A stretch of DNA of 32,803 nt, taken from positions 1 through 32,803 of the IMG/VR virus record IMGVR_UViG_3300044640_001757; one strand, written 5' to 3'. The DNA is from a virus. The notes beneath the pieces were generated by a model. It searched no databases. It was not told the DNA's origin and was given only the letters and a program-made list of their open reading frames with translations. Made by a program: the position numbers and the translations under genes. Shown here one piece after another: positions 13,909 to 20,153 of the stretch. Position 1 is the stretch's first letter, and every line of letters starts with the position of its first letter.

Positions 13909-14219
13909 CAGTACACCTCGCAGAGAGACTGCCTTGCCTCGGCAGCGTCACACTTGGCCACCTCTCGCGCATCCTTGAGGGCTTCAAGCGCCTCGCGCTC
14001 AATGGTGTCTTTCACGGACTCTTCAATCCGCTCTGTCACATCCAAATCCAACAACCAGACCGTGTGCAGGTCCATGCTTTCTGGCGTGCCAGGACAGGCA
14101 TCGCTGTCCGGCTCGTAAGGTGTGTGCTCAAGCCATGCGATGAGCGTGCCCACGTCGCACTCGTGGGTGTGCTCGATAAACCCCTTCGGCGTGGGGGGCG
14201 TTTGATACTTCTCTTGCAT
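13908..14219 (-). CDS. Acidic first gene of the leftward early operon
   Basis: 103 residues from the ATG at 14219, chosen over an in-frame extension that would run through the PL promoter and the repressor terminator. AAAGGG lies upstream. It is strongly acidic, with GTLIAWLEHTPYEPDSD and a helical second half (VTERIEESVKDTIEREALEA). The acidity and first position recall small phage proteins that inhibit host enzymes, but there is no direct evidence. Family unrecognised. Confidence 0.7.
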   Translation of the reverse strand: MQEKYQTPPTPKGFIEHTHECDVGTLIAWLEHTPYEPDSDACPGTPESMDLHTVWLLDLDVTERIEESVKDTIEREALEALKDAREVAKCDAAEARQSLCEVY

Positions 14220-14329
14220 TTGTGCCCTTTGGTTTGTGTGTCGTAGGCAGACAAGCTGGCGGCTGATTGCTCTCAAGCCATGGACTTTTGAGCCGCACAA
14301 CCGGCGATTTCGCCTACTCGCTTGCCTGG
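14220..14329 (-). promoter_or_regulatory. Structured 5' leader of the leftward early mRNA
   Basis: About 110 nt lie between the predicted PL start and the first gene. The RNA can form AGGCAAGC with GCUUGUCU (14327-14320 with 14256-14249) and GUAGGC with GCCUAC (14317-14312 with 14248-14243). These cross, so they make a pseudoknot or exclude each other. Inside are a GGCG/CGCC hairpin with loop AAAU (14314-14303) and a GCGGCU/AGCCGC stem (14296-14291 with 14264-14259). No known riboswitch or antitermination signal is recognised. Confidence 0.45.
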
Positions 14330-14334
14330 TCCAC

Positions 14335-14363
14335 ATTGTAACTTTGTTTTCAATGCAGCACAA
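14335..14363 (-). promoter_or_regulatory. Candidate leftward early promoter PL with operator
   Basis: On the minus strand TTGTGC (14363-14358) and TACAAT (14340-14335) are 17 nt apart. The spacer contains TTGAAAACAAA (14353-14343), the reverse of a motif that also occurs in the PR region at 15025-15035. This suggests one regulator for both promoters. A second palindrome, AAGTTT-A-AAACTT (14379-14391), lies just upstream. Confidence 0.6.
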
Positions 14364-14395
14364 CGCAAAAAGAATATAAAGTTTAAAACTTGGCC

Positions 14396-14418
14396 AAAAA
14401 AAACGACCGCCAGCGGTC
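14396..14418 (-). terminator. Intrinsic terminator of the repressor transcript
   Basis: On the minus strand GACCGC/GCGGTC (14418-14413 with 14410-14405) forms a tight stem. One G follows, then eight T (14403-14396). It lies 141 nt past the repressor stop and just before the PL region, so it insulates repressor transcription from the early-left operon. Confidence 0.8.
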
Positions 14419-14437
14419 ATGCCTTATCATGGGGGGC

Positions 14438-14629
14438 ATGAAAAAAAGCAGTCATCACTGTGATTTACAGGATGCGGAATTTCTTGTGCTGATAGAGCCG
14501 GGTGGCATGAGTGAAAATGCCATGAACAGTCTCGCCAGAGCGCATGGCGAGCTGGGTGTCAGGGCTTTGGTTTTTCCAGATGAGCGTCTGCATGCTGAGT
14601 GGCGCGAGCGCCTTGCAGCACTGACATGA
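14438..14629 (+). CDS. Possible small protein antisense to the repressor 3' end
   Basis: 63 residues from the ATG at 14438, preceded by GGGGGG; ATG 14429 is an alternative. It contains EFLVLIEPGGMSENAMNSLA and ends RLHAEWRERLAALT, a plausible small protein composition. It overlaps the end of the repressor gene by 71 bp on the opposite strand, and no good rightward promoter is visible. It is kept at low confidence because both the overlap and the missing promoter argue against it. Confidence 0.35.
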   Translation: MKKSSHHCDLQDAEFLVLIEPGGMSENAMNSLARAHGELGVRALVFPDERLHAEWRERLAALT

Positions 14630-15002
14630 TGGCGGTCGTGGCCAGGTTGAAGGCCTGGGCGCGAGCAATCCTGTCGGATGCGGGAATCATGTCGTAAAGC
14701 GCCGCCATTTCGATGGCGGCACGAGTCAGCTCGGTCGGAACGTTGCTCGGTGAGGGCAATGTCATTTCACCAACCCCATTCAACAGCCAGTCTGGATTGA
14801 CCTTCAGGAACCCGGCCACGGCTGCGTGCGCCTTCGCGCCAAACTTCTGGTCACGGCCTTTGCTGTTGTTGATGATGATGCCGACGTTCTGAACAGAGCA
14901 ATCGGCAACCTTGGCAACCATCGCGCGCGTGATGACCTGACCTGTTATATGCCCACGCCAATCCATCGCCGCCTGTAATCTCTCTCCATACAGCATTTGC
15001 AC
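14559..15002 (-). CDS. CI-like prophage repressor without protease domain
   Basis: 147 residues with a GTG at 15002 (GGGG 6 nt upstream; ATG 14996 is possible). The N-terminal XRE-type helix-turn-helix is MVAKVADCSVQNVGIIINN, followed by the typical AAVAGFLKVNPDWLLNGVGEM. The C-terminal half is helical and has none of the S24/LexA Ser-Lys protease features; the length is also too short for it. It should therefore not self-cleave on SOS induction and probably needs the antirepressor encoded across the switch. It faces the Cro-like gene. Confidence 0.85.
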   Translation of the reverse strand: MQMLYGERLQAAMDWRGHITGQVITRAMVAKVADCSVQNVGIIINNSKGRDQKFGAKAHAAVAGFLKVNPDWLLNGVGEMTLPSPSNVPTELTRAAIEMAALYDMIPASDRIARAQAFNLATTAIMSVLQGARATQHADAHLEKPKP

Positions 15003-15024
15003 GTTTTACCCCAGCACTTGTATA

Positions 15025-15066
15025 TTTGTTTTCAAGCAAAACGAATACATGGTTACAATGCGGGCG
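15025..15066 (+). promoter_or_regulatory. Rightward early promoter PR with palindromic operator
   Basis: TACAAT (15054-15059) is a good -10, with a weak -35 (TTCAAG, 15031-15036) 17 nt before it. The inverted repeat GTTTT-CAAGC-AAAAC (15028-15042) overlaps the -35 and is the likely repressor/Cro site. TTTGTTTTCAA (15025-15035) recurs at PL. Transcription would begin at about 15066-15067, on the A of the chosen cro start codon. Confidence 0.6.
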
Positions 15067-15273
15067 ATGAAAAAGCAAGAAGCCATTGATTTACTTGGTG
15101 GCACGCCAATGCGTGCAGCAAAGAACCTTGGGGTGACGGTCCAGTGCATCTACAAGTGGCCCGACGAACTGCCCGAAGCAATTTCGGACAGGGTTGTTGG
15201 GGCAATCGTCAGGCTTGCCGCAAAGGGCATCCCAAAGACGAAGACAGTCGTGACGACTGTTGAGGAAGCGTGA
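15067..15273 (+). CDS. Cro-like repressor, probably from a leaderless mRNA
   Basis: 68 residues. MKKQEAIDLLGG followed by RAAKNLGVTVQCIYKWPDELPE is the P22-Cro pattern; IYKWPDELPE is highly characteristic of that group. ATGs at 15049 and 15058 are in frame, but the first lies upstream of the -10 and the second inside it. The ATG at 15067 sits at the predicted transcription start and has no ribosome site. It should repress early promoters through the operator palindrome. Its tail is Thr/Val-rich. Confidence 0.85.
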   Translation: MKKQEAIDLLGGTPMRAAKNLGVTVQCIYKWPDELPEAISDRVVGAIVRLAAKGIPKTKTVVTTVEEA

Positions 15274-15306
15274 TGCCAACGACGACCACATCCAGGAGGC
15301 GCAGCC

Positions 15307-15534
15307 ATGGCCGCTGACAAAACCGAGCTGCGCGGCCTCGCGCCAACCGAGCTGGCCAATGCATTGGATTGCATTGCGCTGTCCAAGGGCATGGACCGCA
15401 ACACATACGTCTTGCAGGTGCTGGACGCGGAGGTCAGGAAGGTGATGCATGAGTTCAGTGTCCTTCAGCGAACCATGCGCGGCAATCCATACCTGTCGGA
15501 GCACGACGGAGCCACCCGCGTAAGTGGCCAGTAG
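15307..15534 (+). CDS. Ribbon-helix-helix (Arc/CopG-type) DNA-binding protein
   Basis: 75 residues; ATG at 15307 with AGGAGG 7 nt upstream. The RHH pattern is clear: a strand TELRGL, helix 1 APTELANALDCIALSKG, turn MDRNTY, helix 2 VLQVLDAEVRKVMHE. A basic tail follows (VLQRTMRGNP). RHH proteins bind DNA as dimers. It sits between cro and the antirepressor exactly where Arc sits before ant in P22. An Arc-like role in restraining antirepressor transcription is inference from position. Confidence 0.75.
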   Translation: MAADKTELRGLAPTELANALDCIALSKGMDRNTYVLQVLDAEVRKVMHEFSVLQRTMRGNPYLSEHDGATRVSGQ

Positions 15535-15537
15535 GCC

Positions 15538-15582
15538 AAAAAAAAGCCCCTCATCAACGCAGCGACAACTGCTCAGAGGGGC
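15538..15582 (-). terminator. Minus-strand intrinsic terminator between RHH and antirepressor genes
   Basis: GCCCCTC (15546-15552) pairs perfectly with GAGGGGC (15576-15582), with an inner GCAG/CTGC stem (15559-15562 with 15569-15572). Eight T follow on the minus strand (15545-15538). On the plus strand there is no T-run after the hairpin, so rightward transcription should pass. Confidence 0.8.
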
Positions 15583-15643
15583 CAGACACAAACGCCTCAA
15601 GCAAACCAATGCACCAGACAGCACATCAATCCACATGAAAGGC
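15538..15643 (-). ncRNA. Candidate sar-like antisense RNA to the antirepressor leader
   Basis: A minus-strand promoter candidate (15650-15676) and a minus-strand terminator (15538-15582) frame a transcript of about 100-106 nt. It is complementary to the untranslated leader of the antirepressor mRNA, including part of its ribosome-binding sequence AAAGGCGGG (15638-15646). No minus-strand gene exists here for the terminator to serve. P22 sar RNA has the same position and orientation between arc and ant. Sequence homology to sar is not claimed; only the architecture matches. Confidence 0.5.
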
Positions 15644-15649
15644 GGGTCA

Positions 15650-15676
15650 ATTATGACACATGACAACAAAGGTCAA
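15650..15676 (-). promoter_or_regulatory. Candidate promoter for the antisense RNA
   Basis: On the minus strand TTGACC (15676-15671) is followed after 15 nt by CATAAT (15655-15650), each one base off consensus. TGT directly before CATAAT makes an extended -10, which tolerates the short spacing. The -10 covers the antirepressor start codon (ATG 15653). The predicted start is near 15643. Confidence 0.45.
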
Positions 15677-16453
15677 CAGCAGCCAACGCTGTTGGGGCTA
15701 TTCAACAGCCTCCAGATACCAACGCCAGCACAACACCAGGCACCCACGAAAAAGGGTGTCAGCCAAACCGGCACCCTTGGCATGACGCAAACCATGTCCA
15801 GCCGCGAGATTGCGGAATTGACTGGGAAGGACCACAAGAACGTCATCCGCGACATTCGCGCCATGCTGGACGAGCTGGAAAAAGATGGCTCAGATTTGAG
15901 CCATCAATACCGCGAGGAAAAAGATGCTCGCGGGTACACCTCCTGCTTTCACCTCGACCGTGAATTGACCGACTGCCTGCTGACTGGGTACAGCGTTTCG
16001 GCACGGAGGCGCGTCATCAAGCGGTGGCACGAGCTGGAGGCGAAAGTGGCCTCGCCAGCTCTGCCCAACGAGTTGAGCAAGCTCGAAATCCTGAAGCTGG
16101 CCATCGAATCAGAAGAGGCCAAGCTGAAGGCCGAAGCGGAGCGCGACGAGGCCATCCGCACCAAAGCACTCATTGGGTCCAGGCGCGAGGCCACGGCCAT
16201 GGCGACGGCTGCCAAAGAGGTTCGCGCACGCAAGCGCCTTGAGATTGAGTTGGACCGCTCAATCGAGTGGGCAACCATCAAAAAGATGCAAGCCATCCAC
16301 GGCGGCAACTACTCATGGCACCTGCTGAAGAAGGCTTCTGAGGTGCGCGGCATTGAGATTCACAAGGTCCAGGACGAGAACTACCCAGCCGGAGTGAACA
16401 GCTATCACTCATCTGTCTGGATGGCCGTCTACCAACTTCCGGTGAGCGTCTGA
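15653..16453 (+). CDS. Rha-type phage antirepressor
   Basis: 266 residues from the ATG at 15653 (GGCGGG 6 nt upstream; ATG 15635 is possible). Residues 46-130 are the Rha regulatory domain: SSREIAELTGKDHKNVIRDI, then YTSCFHLDRELTDCLLTGYS and ARRRVIKRWHELEAK. A charged helix (140-172) follows. The C-terminal 90 residues include GGNYSWHLLKKASEVRGIEI and NYPAGVNSYHSSVWMAVY, typical of the DNA- or protein-binding tails of antirepressors. It probably inactivates the CI-like repressor. Its translation may be limited by the antisense RNA over its leader. Confidence 0.85.
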   Translation: MTHDNKGQQQPTLLGLFNSLQIPTPAQHQAPTKKGVSQTGTLGMTQTMSSREIAELTGKDHKNVIRDIRAMLDELEKDGSDLSHQYREEKDARGYTSCFHLDRELTDCLLTGYSVSARRRVIKRWHELEAKVASPALPNELSKLEILKLAIESEEAKLKAEAERDEAIRTKALIGSRREATAMATAAKEVRARKRLEIELDRSIEWATIKKMQAIHGGNYSWHLLKKASEVRGIEIHKVQDENYPAGVNSYHSSVWMAVYQLPVSV

Positions 16454-16455
16454 CC

Positions 16456-17208
16456 ATGCACTACTACAAACGGAACCTGGGCGACTACGCCAAGAAAGCT
16501 GGACGTTTGACCATGCTTCAGCACGGAGCGTACACGCTTTTGACAGATGCGTGCTACGACCGTGAACGCTTCCCCACGCTTGATGAAGCAATCGACTGGA
16601 CGTGGGCCAGCACAGAGGCCGAAATCGAAGCGGTCAAGTTCGTTCTGCGCAAATTCTTCACGCTTGAGGCGGGTGTTTACGTTCAGAAGCGCATTCAAGA
16701 GGAAGTTGGCGAGTACCACACCAAGTCCACGACCAATGCCCGAATAGCCAAGGAACGTGAGGCAAAGCGCAAGGAATCGTCCACGGAACGTACACGAAAC
16801 GTTAACGACTCGTCACCAGGTGACAACGAACCGCCACCTAACCAAGAACCAATAACCATTAACCATAAAGAAGAAAAAGAAAAAGAGAAAAAAGAAAAAA
16901 CCGACAAGCCCAAGCGAACCACCCCAGTCACCCGACCGGAGGACGTTGCCGAGCAAACCTGGACCGACTGGCTGGCACTGCGCAAGGCCAAGAACGCCCC
17001 GGTGACCGAGACGGTGCTGAAGTCGGCCATTGGCGAGGCACAGAAGGCAAACCTGTCGCTCAACCGATTCCTGGAAATCTGGTGCGCCAGGGGGTCACAG
17101 GGGCTTGAGGCATCCTGGCTGAAGGACAGCGAACGCCAGCGCCCCGCCAACACAAACCGCTTTGCCGGTGCTGCTGCGGCACTTTTCGAGGATGCCCCCC
17201 ATGTCTGA
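16456..17208 (+). CDS. YdaU/DUF1376-family replication protein
   Basis: 250 residues. The N-terminal 90 residues are DUF1376 (YdaU of the Rac prophage): YYKRNLGDYAKKAGRLTMLQ, HGAYTLLTDACYD, WTWASTEAEI, VLRKFF. A low-complexity Lys/Glu linker (KEEKEKEKKEKTDKPKR) joins it to a C-terminal domain of about 70 residues ending before FAGAAAALFED. The place of this gene before a P-like gene matches lambda O, so origin recognition is the likely role. No iterons were recognised inside the gene. Confidence 0.8.
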   Translation: MHYYKRNLGDYAKKAGRLTMLQHGAYTLLTDACYDRERFPTLDEAIDWTWASTEAEIEAVKFVLRKFFTLEAGVYVQKRIQEEVGEYHTKSTTNARIAKEREAKRKESSTERTRNVNDSSPGDNEPPPNQEPITINHKEEKEKEKKEKTDKPKRTTPVTRPEDVAEQTWTDWLALRKAKNAPVTETVLKSAIGEAQKANLSLNRFLEIWCARGSQGLEASWLKDSERQRPANTNRFAGAAAALFEDAPHV

Positions 17209-17803
17209 CGCAACCGCCCGCTCCGCCCTGGCGGCAGTGCAGAACGCCAACACCCAGGCAGCAGCCGACAACGGCACGTCAACGACCGTCAAGCGGATGT
17301 TCATGCTCTTTCACGGCTGGTACGGAAACCTGTTTTTGTCCAAGTTCGCCACCGGGGAGCTGGACGGCGAGGGCAAGGACAAGGGCATCAAGTCGGCCCG
17401 GATGGTGTGGTCCTTCGAGCTGGCCAGGTTCGATGCCGACACCATCATGGCTGCCGCCTCGCGGTGCAAAGAGGTCCACAAGAGCTATCCGCCCAGCCTG
17501 CCCGAGTTCCTGGACCTGTGCCGAGCCTGTGCCCCTCGTCCAACCGCTTCGCGCCAGCAGGCCAGCGTTGGCATGTCGAGCGAGCTGCGCAGCCAGTACA
17601 GCCGCCGCGCCCGTGATGCCGCCACATCGGCGCTCAAGGCCCGGATGGATGCCACCACCGGGTATGTCGAGGTGCAGAGCGGCCTTGCGGGACTCAAGCA
17701 GGCCATCGCAAACGCCATCGCCTGTGCCGGTGGCGACGAGGCCCAGGCGCTTTGCAGGCTGGACCGCGAAATCTCGGCCAGGAGGGTGCCCCGTGCTGCG
17801 TGA
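17201..17803 (+). CDS. Lambda P-like helicase-loading protein
   Basis: 200 residues from the ATG at 17201, chosen for a GAGG 10 nt upstream and an 8-nt overlap with the previous gene. The central region (MFMLFHGWYGNLFLSKFATG, ARMVWSFELARFDADTIMAA, SYPPSLPEFLDLCRAC) fits the lambda replication-protein-P family, where the PPSLPEFLxLCR motif is typical. P loads host DnaB helicase at the O-marked origin. The C-terminal part is Ala-rich and helical. Confidence 0.78.
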   Translation: MSDATARSALAAVQNANTQAAADNGTSTTVKRMFMLFHGWYGNLFLSKFATGELDGEGKDKGIKSARMVWSFELARFDADTIMAAASRCKEVHKSYPPSLPEFLDLCRACAPRPTASRQQASVGMSSELRSQYSRRARDAATSALKARMDATTGYVEVQSGLAGLKQAIANAIACAGGDEAQALCRLDREISARRVPRAA

Positions 17804-17933
17804 CCACCTCAACGGCGAAGAGCTGGAGGCCATGAGGCTGCTGGATGCCGTCAGGGCTGGCCTGCCCATCCCGGAAAGCGCGATTACTTGGGCGCTTTGG
17901 GTGACTGGTGACCTCGTGGGGTGTGCTGCATGA
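17793..17933 (+). CDS. 46-residue protein with GTG start
   Basis: A GTG at 17793 has a perfect AGGAGG 7 nt upstream and overlaps the end of the P-like gene; the longer open frame before it is a shadow of that gene. The product is a small helical protein (LNGEELEAMRLLDAVRAGLP) ending ALWVTGDLVGCAA. Its stop overlaps the next start by ATGA. Family unrecognised; the ribosome site and coupling are the evidence. Confidence 0.65.
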   Translation: MLRDHLNGEELEAMRLLDAVRAGLPIPESAITWALWVTGDLVGCAA

Positions 17934-18394
17934 CGACACAGCGCCGTCCGTGGGATGAGGTCATGGCAGAGGTGGCCGACCACTACGCCAGTCTGGCTCA
18001 GAGGCCGGGATGGTGGGCATACGCCAGGGAGCAAGTCATTGCCATGGAGGGCGGGTTCAGCGGCGCATGGGTTGGCCTTCGCGCCCTGGTCGGCCAGCGC
18101 ATCAAGTCGGCAGGCTTCAAACCAGCCCAAAACGAGGCCGGTGAGTGGTGGAACCCGCCGAGCAACCGACCCCAGGAAGTCAAAAGGCCCAGCGAGGCCG
18201 CTCGTCGGGCGACTGGCTGGCGTTCGGTGCATGCCGAATACCTCGGGCACACCCAGACATGCAAAACGTGCGTAGCTGCTGGGATTGGGTCCGGGGTCCG
18301 ATGCGAAGTCGGCGGGGAAATTTGGAATCGTTACACGAGTGCCGTGGATGGCGCGACGTTTTTGGATTTGATGAAGGAGCCTTGGAGTGAGTGA
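17930..18394 (+). CDS. Unknown early phage protein
   Basis: 154 residues from the ATG at 17930 (ATGA overlap). The N-terminal half is helical with aromatic residues (PWDEVMAEVADHYASLAQ, RPGWWAYAREQVIAMEGG). A Cys-containing patch lies near the C-terminus (TCKTCVAAGIGSGVRC), perhaps metal-binding. It ends DLMKEPWSE, and a GTG for the next gene lies inside its last codons. I do not recognise the family. Confidence 0.65.
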   Translation: MTTQRRPWDEVMAEVADHYASLAQRPGWWAYAREQVIAMEGGFSGAWVGLRALVGQRIKSAGFKPAQNEAGEWWNPPSNRPQEVKRPSEAARRATGWRSVHAEYLGHTQTCKTCVAAGIGSGVRCEVGGEIWNRYTSAVDGATFLDLMKEPWSE

Positions 18395-18650
18395 AAAACG
18401 CGAACAGATTGCCGAATTTGCGCCCGATGCAGTGATGCTTGATGACAAATTCGACGGGGCCGTACTTGGCACCGCATGTGTGGCCGGTGTGGACCTGGTT
18501 GTGTACGACGAGGATGCCGTCATTGCCGTGCTGGCCCTGGAAATGGGCGAGGACGGCGCGCGGGAGTTTTACGAGTTCAACATCCTCGGAGCGCATGTGC
18601 AGAACGGCCCAGTTTTCTTGTCGAGGCTGGTAGGGGGCGATGAGTCATGA
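18387..18650 (+). CDS. Small acidic protein with GTG start
   Basis: 87 residues; GTG at 18387 with AAGGAG 7 nt upstream, overlapping the previous stop. It is acidic and rich in beta-type residues (GVDLVVYDEDAVIAVLALEM), with FYEFNILGAHVQNGP near the end. No family is recognised. Its stop overlaps the RuvC-like gene by ATGA. Confidence 0.65.
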   Translation: MSEKREQIAEFAPDAVMLDDKFDGAVLGTACVAGVDLVVYDEDAVIAVLALEMGEDGAREFYEFNILGAHVQNGPVFLSRLVGGDES

Positions 18651-19075
18651 GCGTTGTACTCGGCATTGACCCAGGCGCAAACACCGGCATGGCCGTCTAC
18701 GAGGGCGGCAAGCTGAAGGTGCTATTGGTCGGGCACCCGTGGAACATGCACGGGGTCATCAAGCAGTTCCAGCCAGACCGCGTGGTGTTCGAGGACAGCC
18801 GCTTGCAGTCGAACGTATGGAGCGCAGTCGGCAACCGCGCGGTGGCTTGCAACATCGCCCGCAAGGTCGGCCAGGTGGATGCCTGGTGTACCTACCTCGT
18901 GTCAATTTGCGAGGCGCTGCAAATACCCTGCCACGGCATCAGCCCGAAGGAAAAGGGCGGCAAGGTTGACGCGGAAGAGTTCAAGCGCATCACCGGCTGG
19001 ACGGGCACATCGAACGAGCACATGCGCGATGCGGCCATGGTCGCCTGGAAGTACAGGAGCATGAAGGGTGCCTAA
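18647..19075 (+). CDS. RuvC-like Holliday-junction resolvase
   Basis: 142 residues, ATG at 18647 in an ATGA overlap. The RNase H-fold residues are in place: Asp8 in LGIDPGANTG, Glu49 in RVVFEDSRLQS, and Asp128 in EHMRDAAMVAWKY with His125 nearby. The fold is slightly shorter than bacterial RuvC (about 170). It would cut recombination or replication junctions, a job done by Rap/NinG or Rus in lambdoid phages at the same map position. Confidence 0.85.
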   Translation: MSVVLGIDPGANTGMAVYEGGKLKVLLVGHPWNMHGVIKQFQPDRVVFEDSRLQSNVWSAVGNRAVACNIARKVGQVDAWCTYLVSICEALQIPCHGISPKEKGGKVDAEEFKRITGWTGTSNEHMRDAAMVAWKYRSMKGA

Positions 19076-19532
19076 GTTTGTTATTCAAAAAGATAGCAAT
19101 GGGCGCTTTCAGGGTCTAGGGCCGGCTGGTCATCGGGCCTACATGAAGTTCCGCTTCATGTGCAAAGAGGCACCAGTCGGTGCCACGCTGTCCATGGCCT
19201 ACACCATCCCGCGCAGCCTTTCCCATCATCGATATTTTTTCGCGTCGGTCACCGAACTGCTGGGTATGCAGGAGCGGTTCGATGAGCTGAAGCCGTTGCT
19301 GGAATGGCTGAAGGTTGGGGCAGGACACGTTGACTTCGTGCCCGGCATCGACGGCCAGCTCGTTGCCTTGCCACGGTCGATTGACTGGGAAAGCCTTGAG
19401 GAAAAGGACTTCACCGAGTTCCACCAGGCCATGCGCCAGTTCCTTTGGACACCGCACGCACAGGCGTACCTGTGGCCACACCTCAACACCGACCAGCGTT
19501 ATGCAATGGTGGACAAGTGGAGCCGCACATGA
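19068..19532 (+). CDS. DUF1367 family protein
   Basis: 154 residues with a GTG start at 19068 that overlaps the resolvase stop. The pattern YTIPRSLSHHRYFFASVTELLG, followed by an acidic/helical middle and DFTEFHQAMRQFLWTPHA, fits the DUF1367 family of the nin-like region of lambdoid phages. The function is unknown. The next gene overlaps by ATGA. Confidence 0.8.
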   Translation: MPKFVIQKDSNGRFQGLGPAGHRAYMKFRFMCKEAPVGATLSMAYTIPRSLSHHRYFFASVTELLGMQERFDELKPLLEWLKVGAGHVDFVPGIDGQLVALPRSIDWESLEEKDFTEFHQAMRQFLWTPHAQAYLWPHLNTDQRYAMVDKWSRT

Positions 19533-19696
19533 ATACAGCAGTGGTAAAGACCTGGGTAGAGCGCGCCCGTGGATTTGGCTACAACTACCGCACCACGCTT
19601 GTAACTCGATACGGGAGCAAGCCAATAGGGCAAGAGGCGCACTGCGTCATTGATGACTTTGGCAATCTGGTTTCAGTGGGGGGGTGGCGGGTATGA
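19529..19696 (+). CDS. Small unknown protein
   Basis: 55 residues from the ATG at 19529 (ATGA overlap). It is basic at the N-terminus (VVKTWVERARGFGYN) and ends with a strand-like ALCVID-type segment, here HCVIDDFGNLVSVGG. The open frame upstream is a shadow of DUF1367. No family is recognised. Confidence 0.55.
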   Translation: MNTAVVKTWVERARGFGYNYRTTLVTRYGSKPIGQEAHCVIDDFGNLVSVGGWRV

Positions 19697-19953
19697 ACAA
19701 CAAGCTCACACCCAAAGAGCGCGCACACCTGGCCAGGGTCAAAGAGCTTCCATGCTCTGTGTGTGACCAGCCCGGCCCATCTGAGGCGCACCACATCAAG
19801 CAACACAGCCAGTACCTGTGCATCGCCCTGTGCGAGAGCTGCCATCGCGGGTCGCTCATGGGCCTGCACGGCCAGCGCCGCGCATGGCTGGTGCGCAAGC
19901 TGGATGAACAGGATGCGCTCGCCATAACCATCGAAAGGCTGATGACCCAATGA
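19693..19953 (+). CDS. HNH-like/Ref-type zinc-binding nuclease candidate
   Basis: 86 residues from the ATG at 19693 (ATGA overlap; an in-frame GTG at 19684 is possible). The core PCSVCDQ, 7 residues later EAHHIK, then CIALCESCHRG is the layout of small HNH-type proteins related to Ref (recombination enhancement function). Two Cys pairs would hold the zinc and His-His lies at the active-site position. As a nin-region gene it could act in recombination. Catalytic activity is not certain at this length. Confidence 0.7.
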   Translation: MNNKLTPKERAHLARVKELPCSVCDQPGPSEAHHIKQHSQYLCIALCESCHRGSLMGLHGQRRAWLVRKLDEQDALAITIERLMTQ

Positions 19954-20153
19954 CATACGGATGCCACAACAGAAAGCCATTCAAGACCATGATGCCAGCA
20001 CAAAACGGCTGGTACATGGACGGCGTGACCCGCACACCCAAGATGACTCCCGTCAAGTTTCGCATGGCAGCCGAGTGCCAATACACCCTGTCCGACCTCG
20101 GCCAGAAAGATGACCGCTGCACGGGATGCAAGCACAGAAAGGAACCAGCATGA
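19950..20153 (+). CDS. Small Cys-containing phage protein
   Basis: 67 residues, ATG at 19950 in an ATGA overlap. It has Cys at residues 5 and about 43 and a C-terminal CTGCKHRKEP, perhaps a single metal site. The rest is basic and Met/Pro-rich (PFKTMMPAQNGWYMDGV). I do not recognise the family. The gene after it overlaps by ATGA. Confidence 0.65.
   Translation: MTYGCHNRKPFKTMMPAQNGWYMDGVTRTPKMTPVKFRMAAECQYTLSDLGQKDDRCTGCKHRKEPA

Noticed and set aside
17279-18523. Minus-strand open frame of 414 codons
   Set aside because: Antisense to the P-like replication gene and the coupled small genes after it; no domain or ribosome site.
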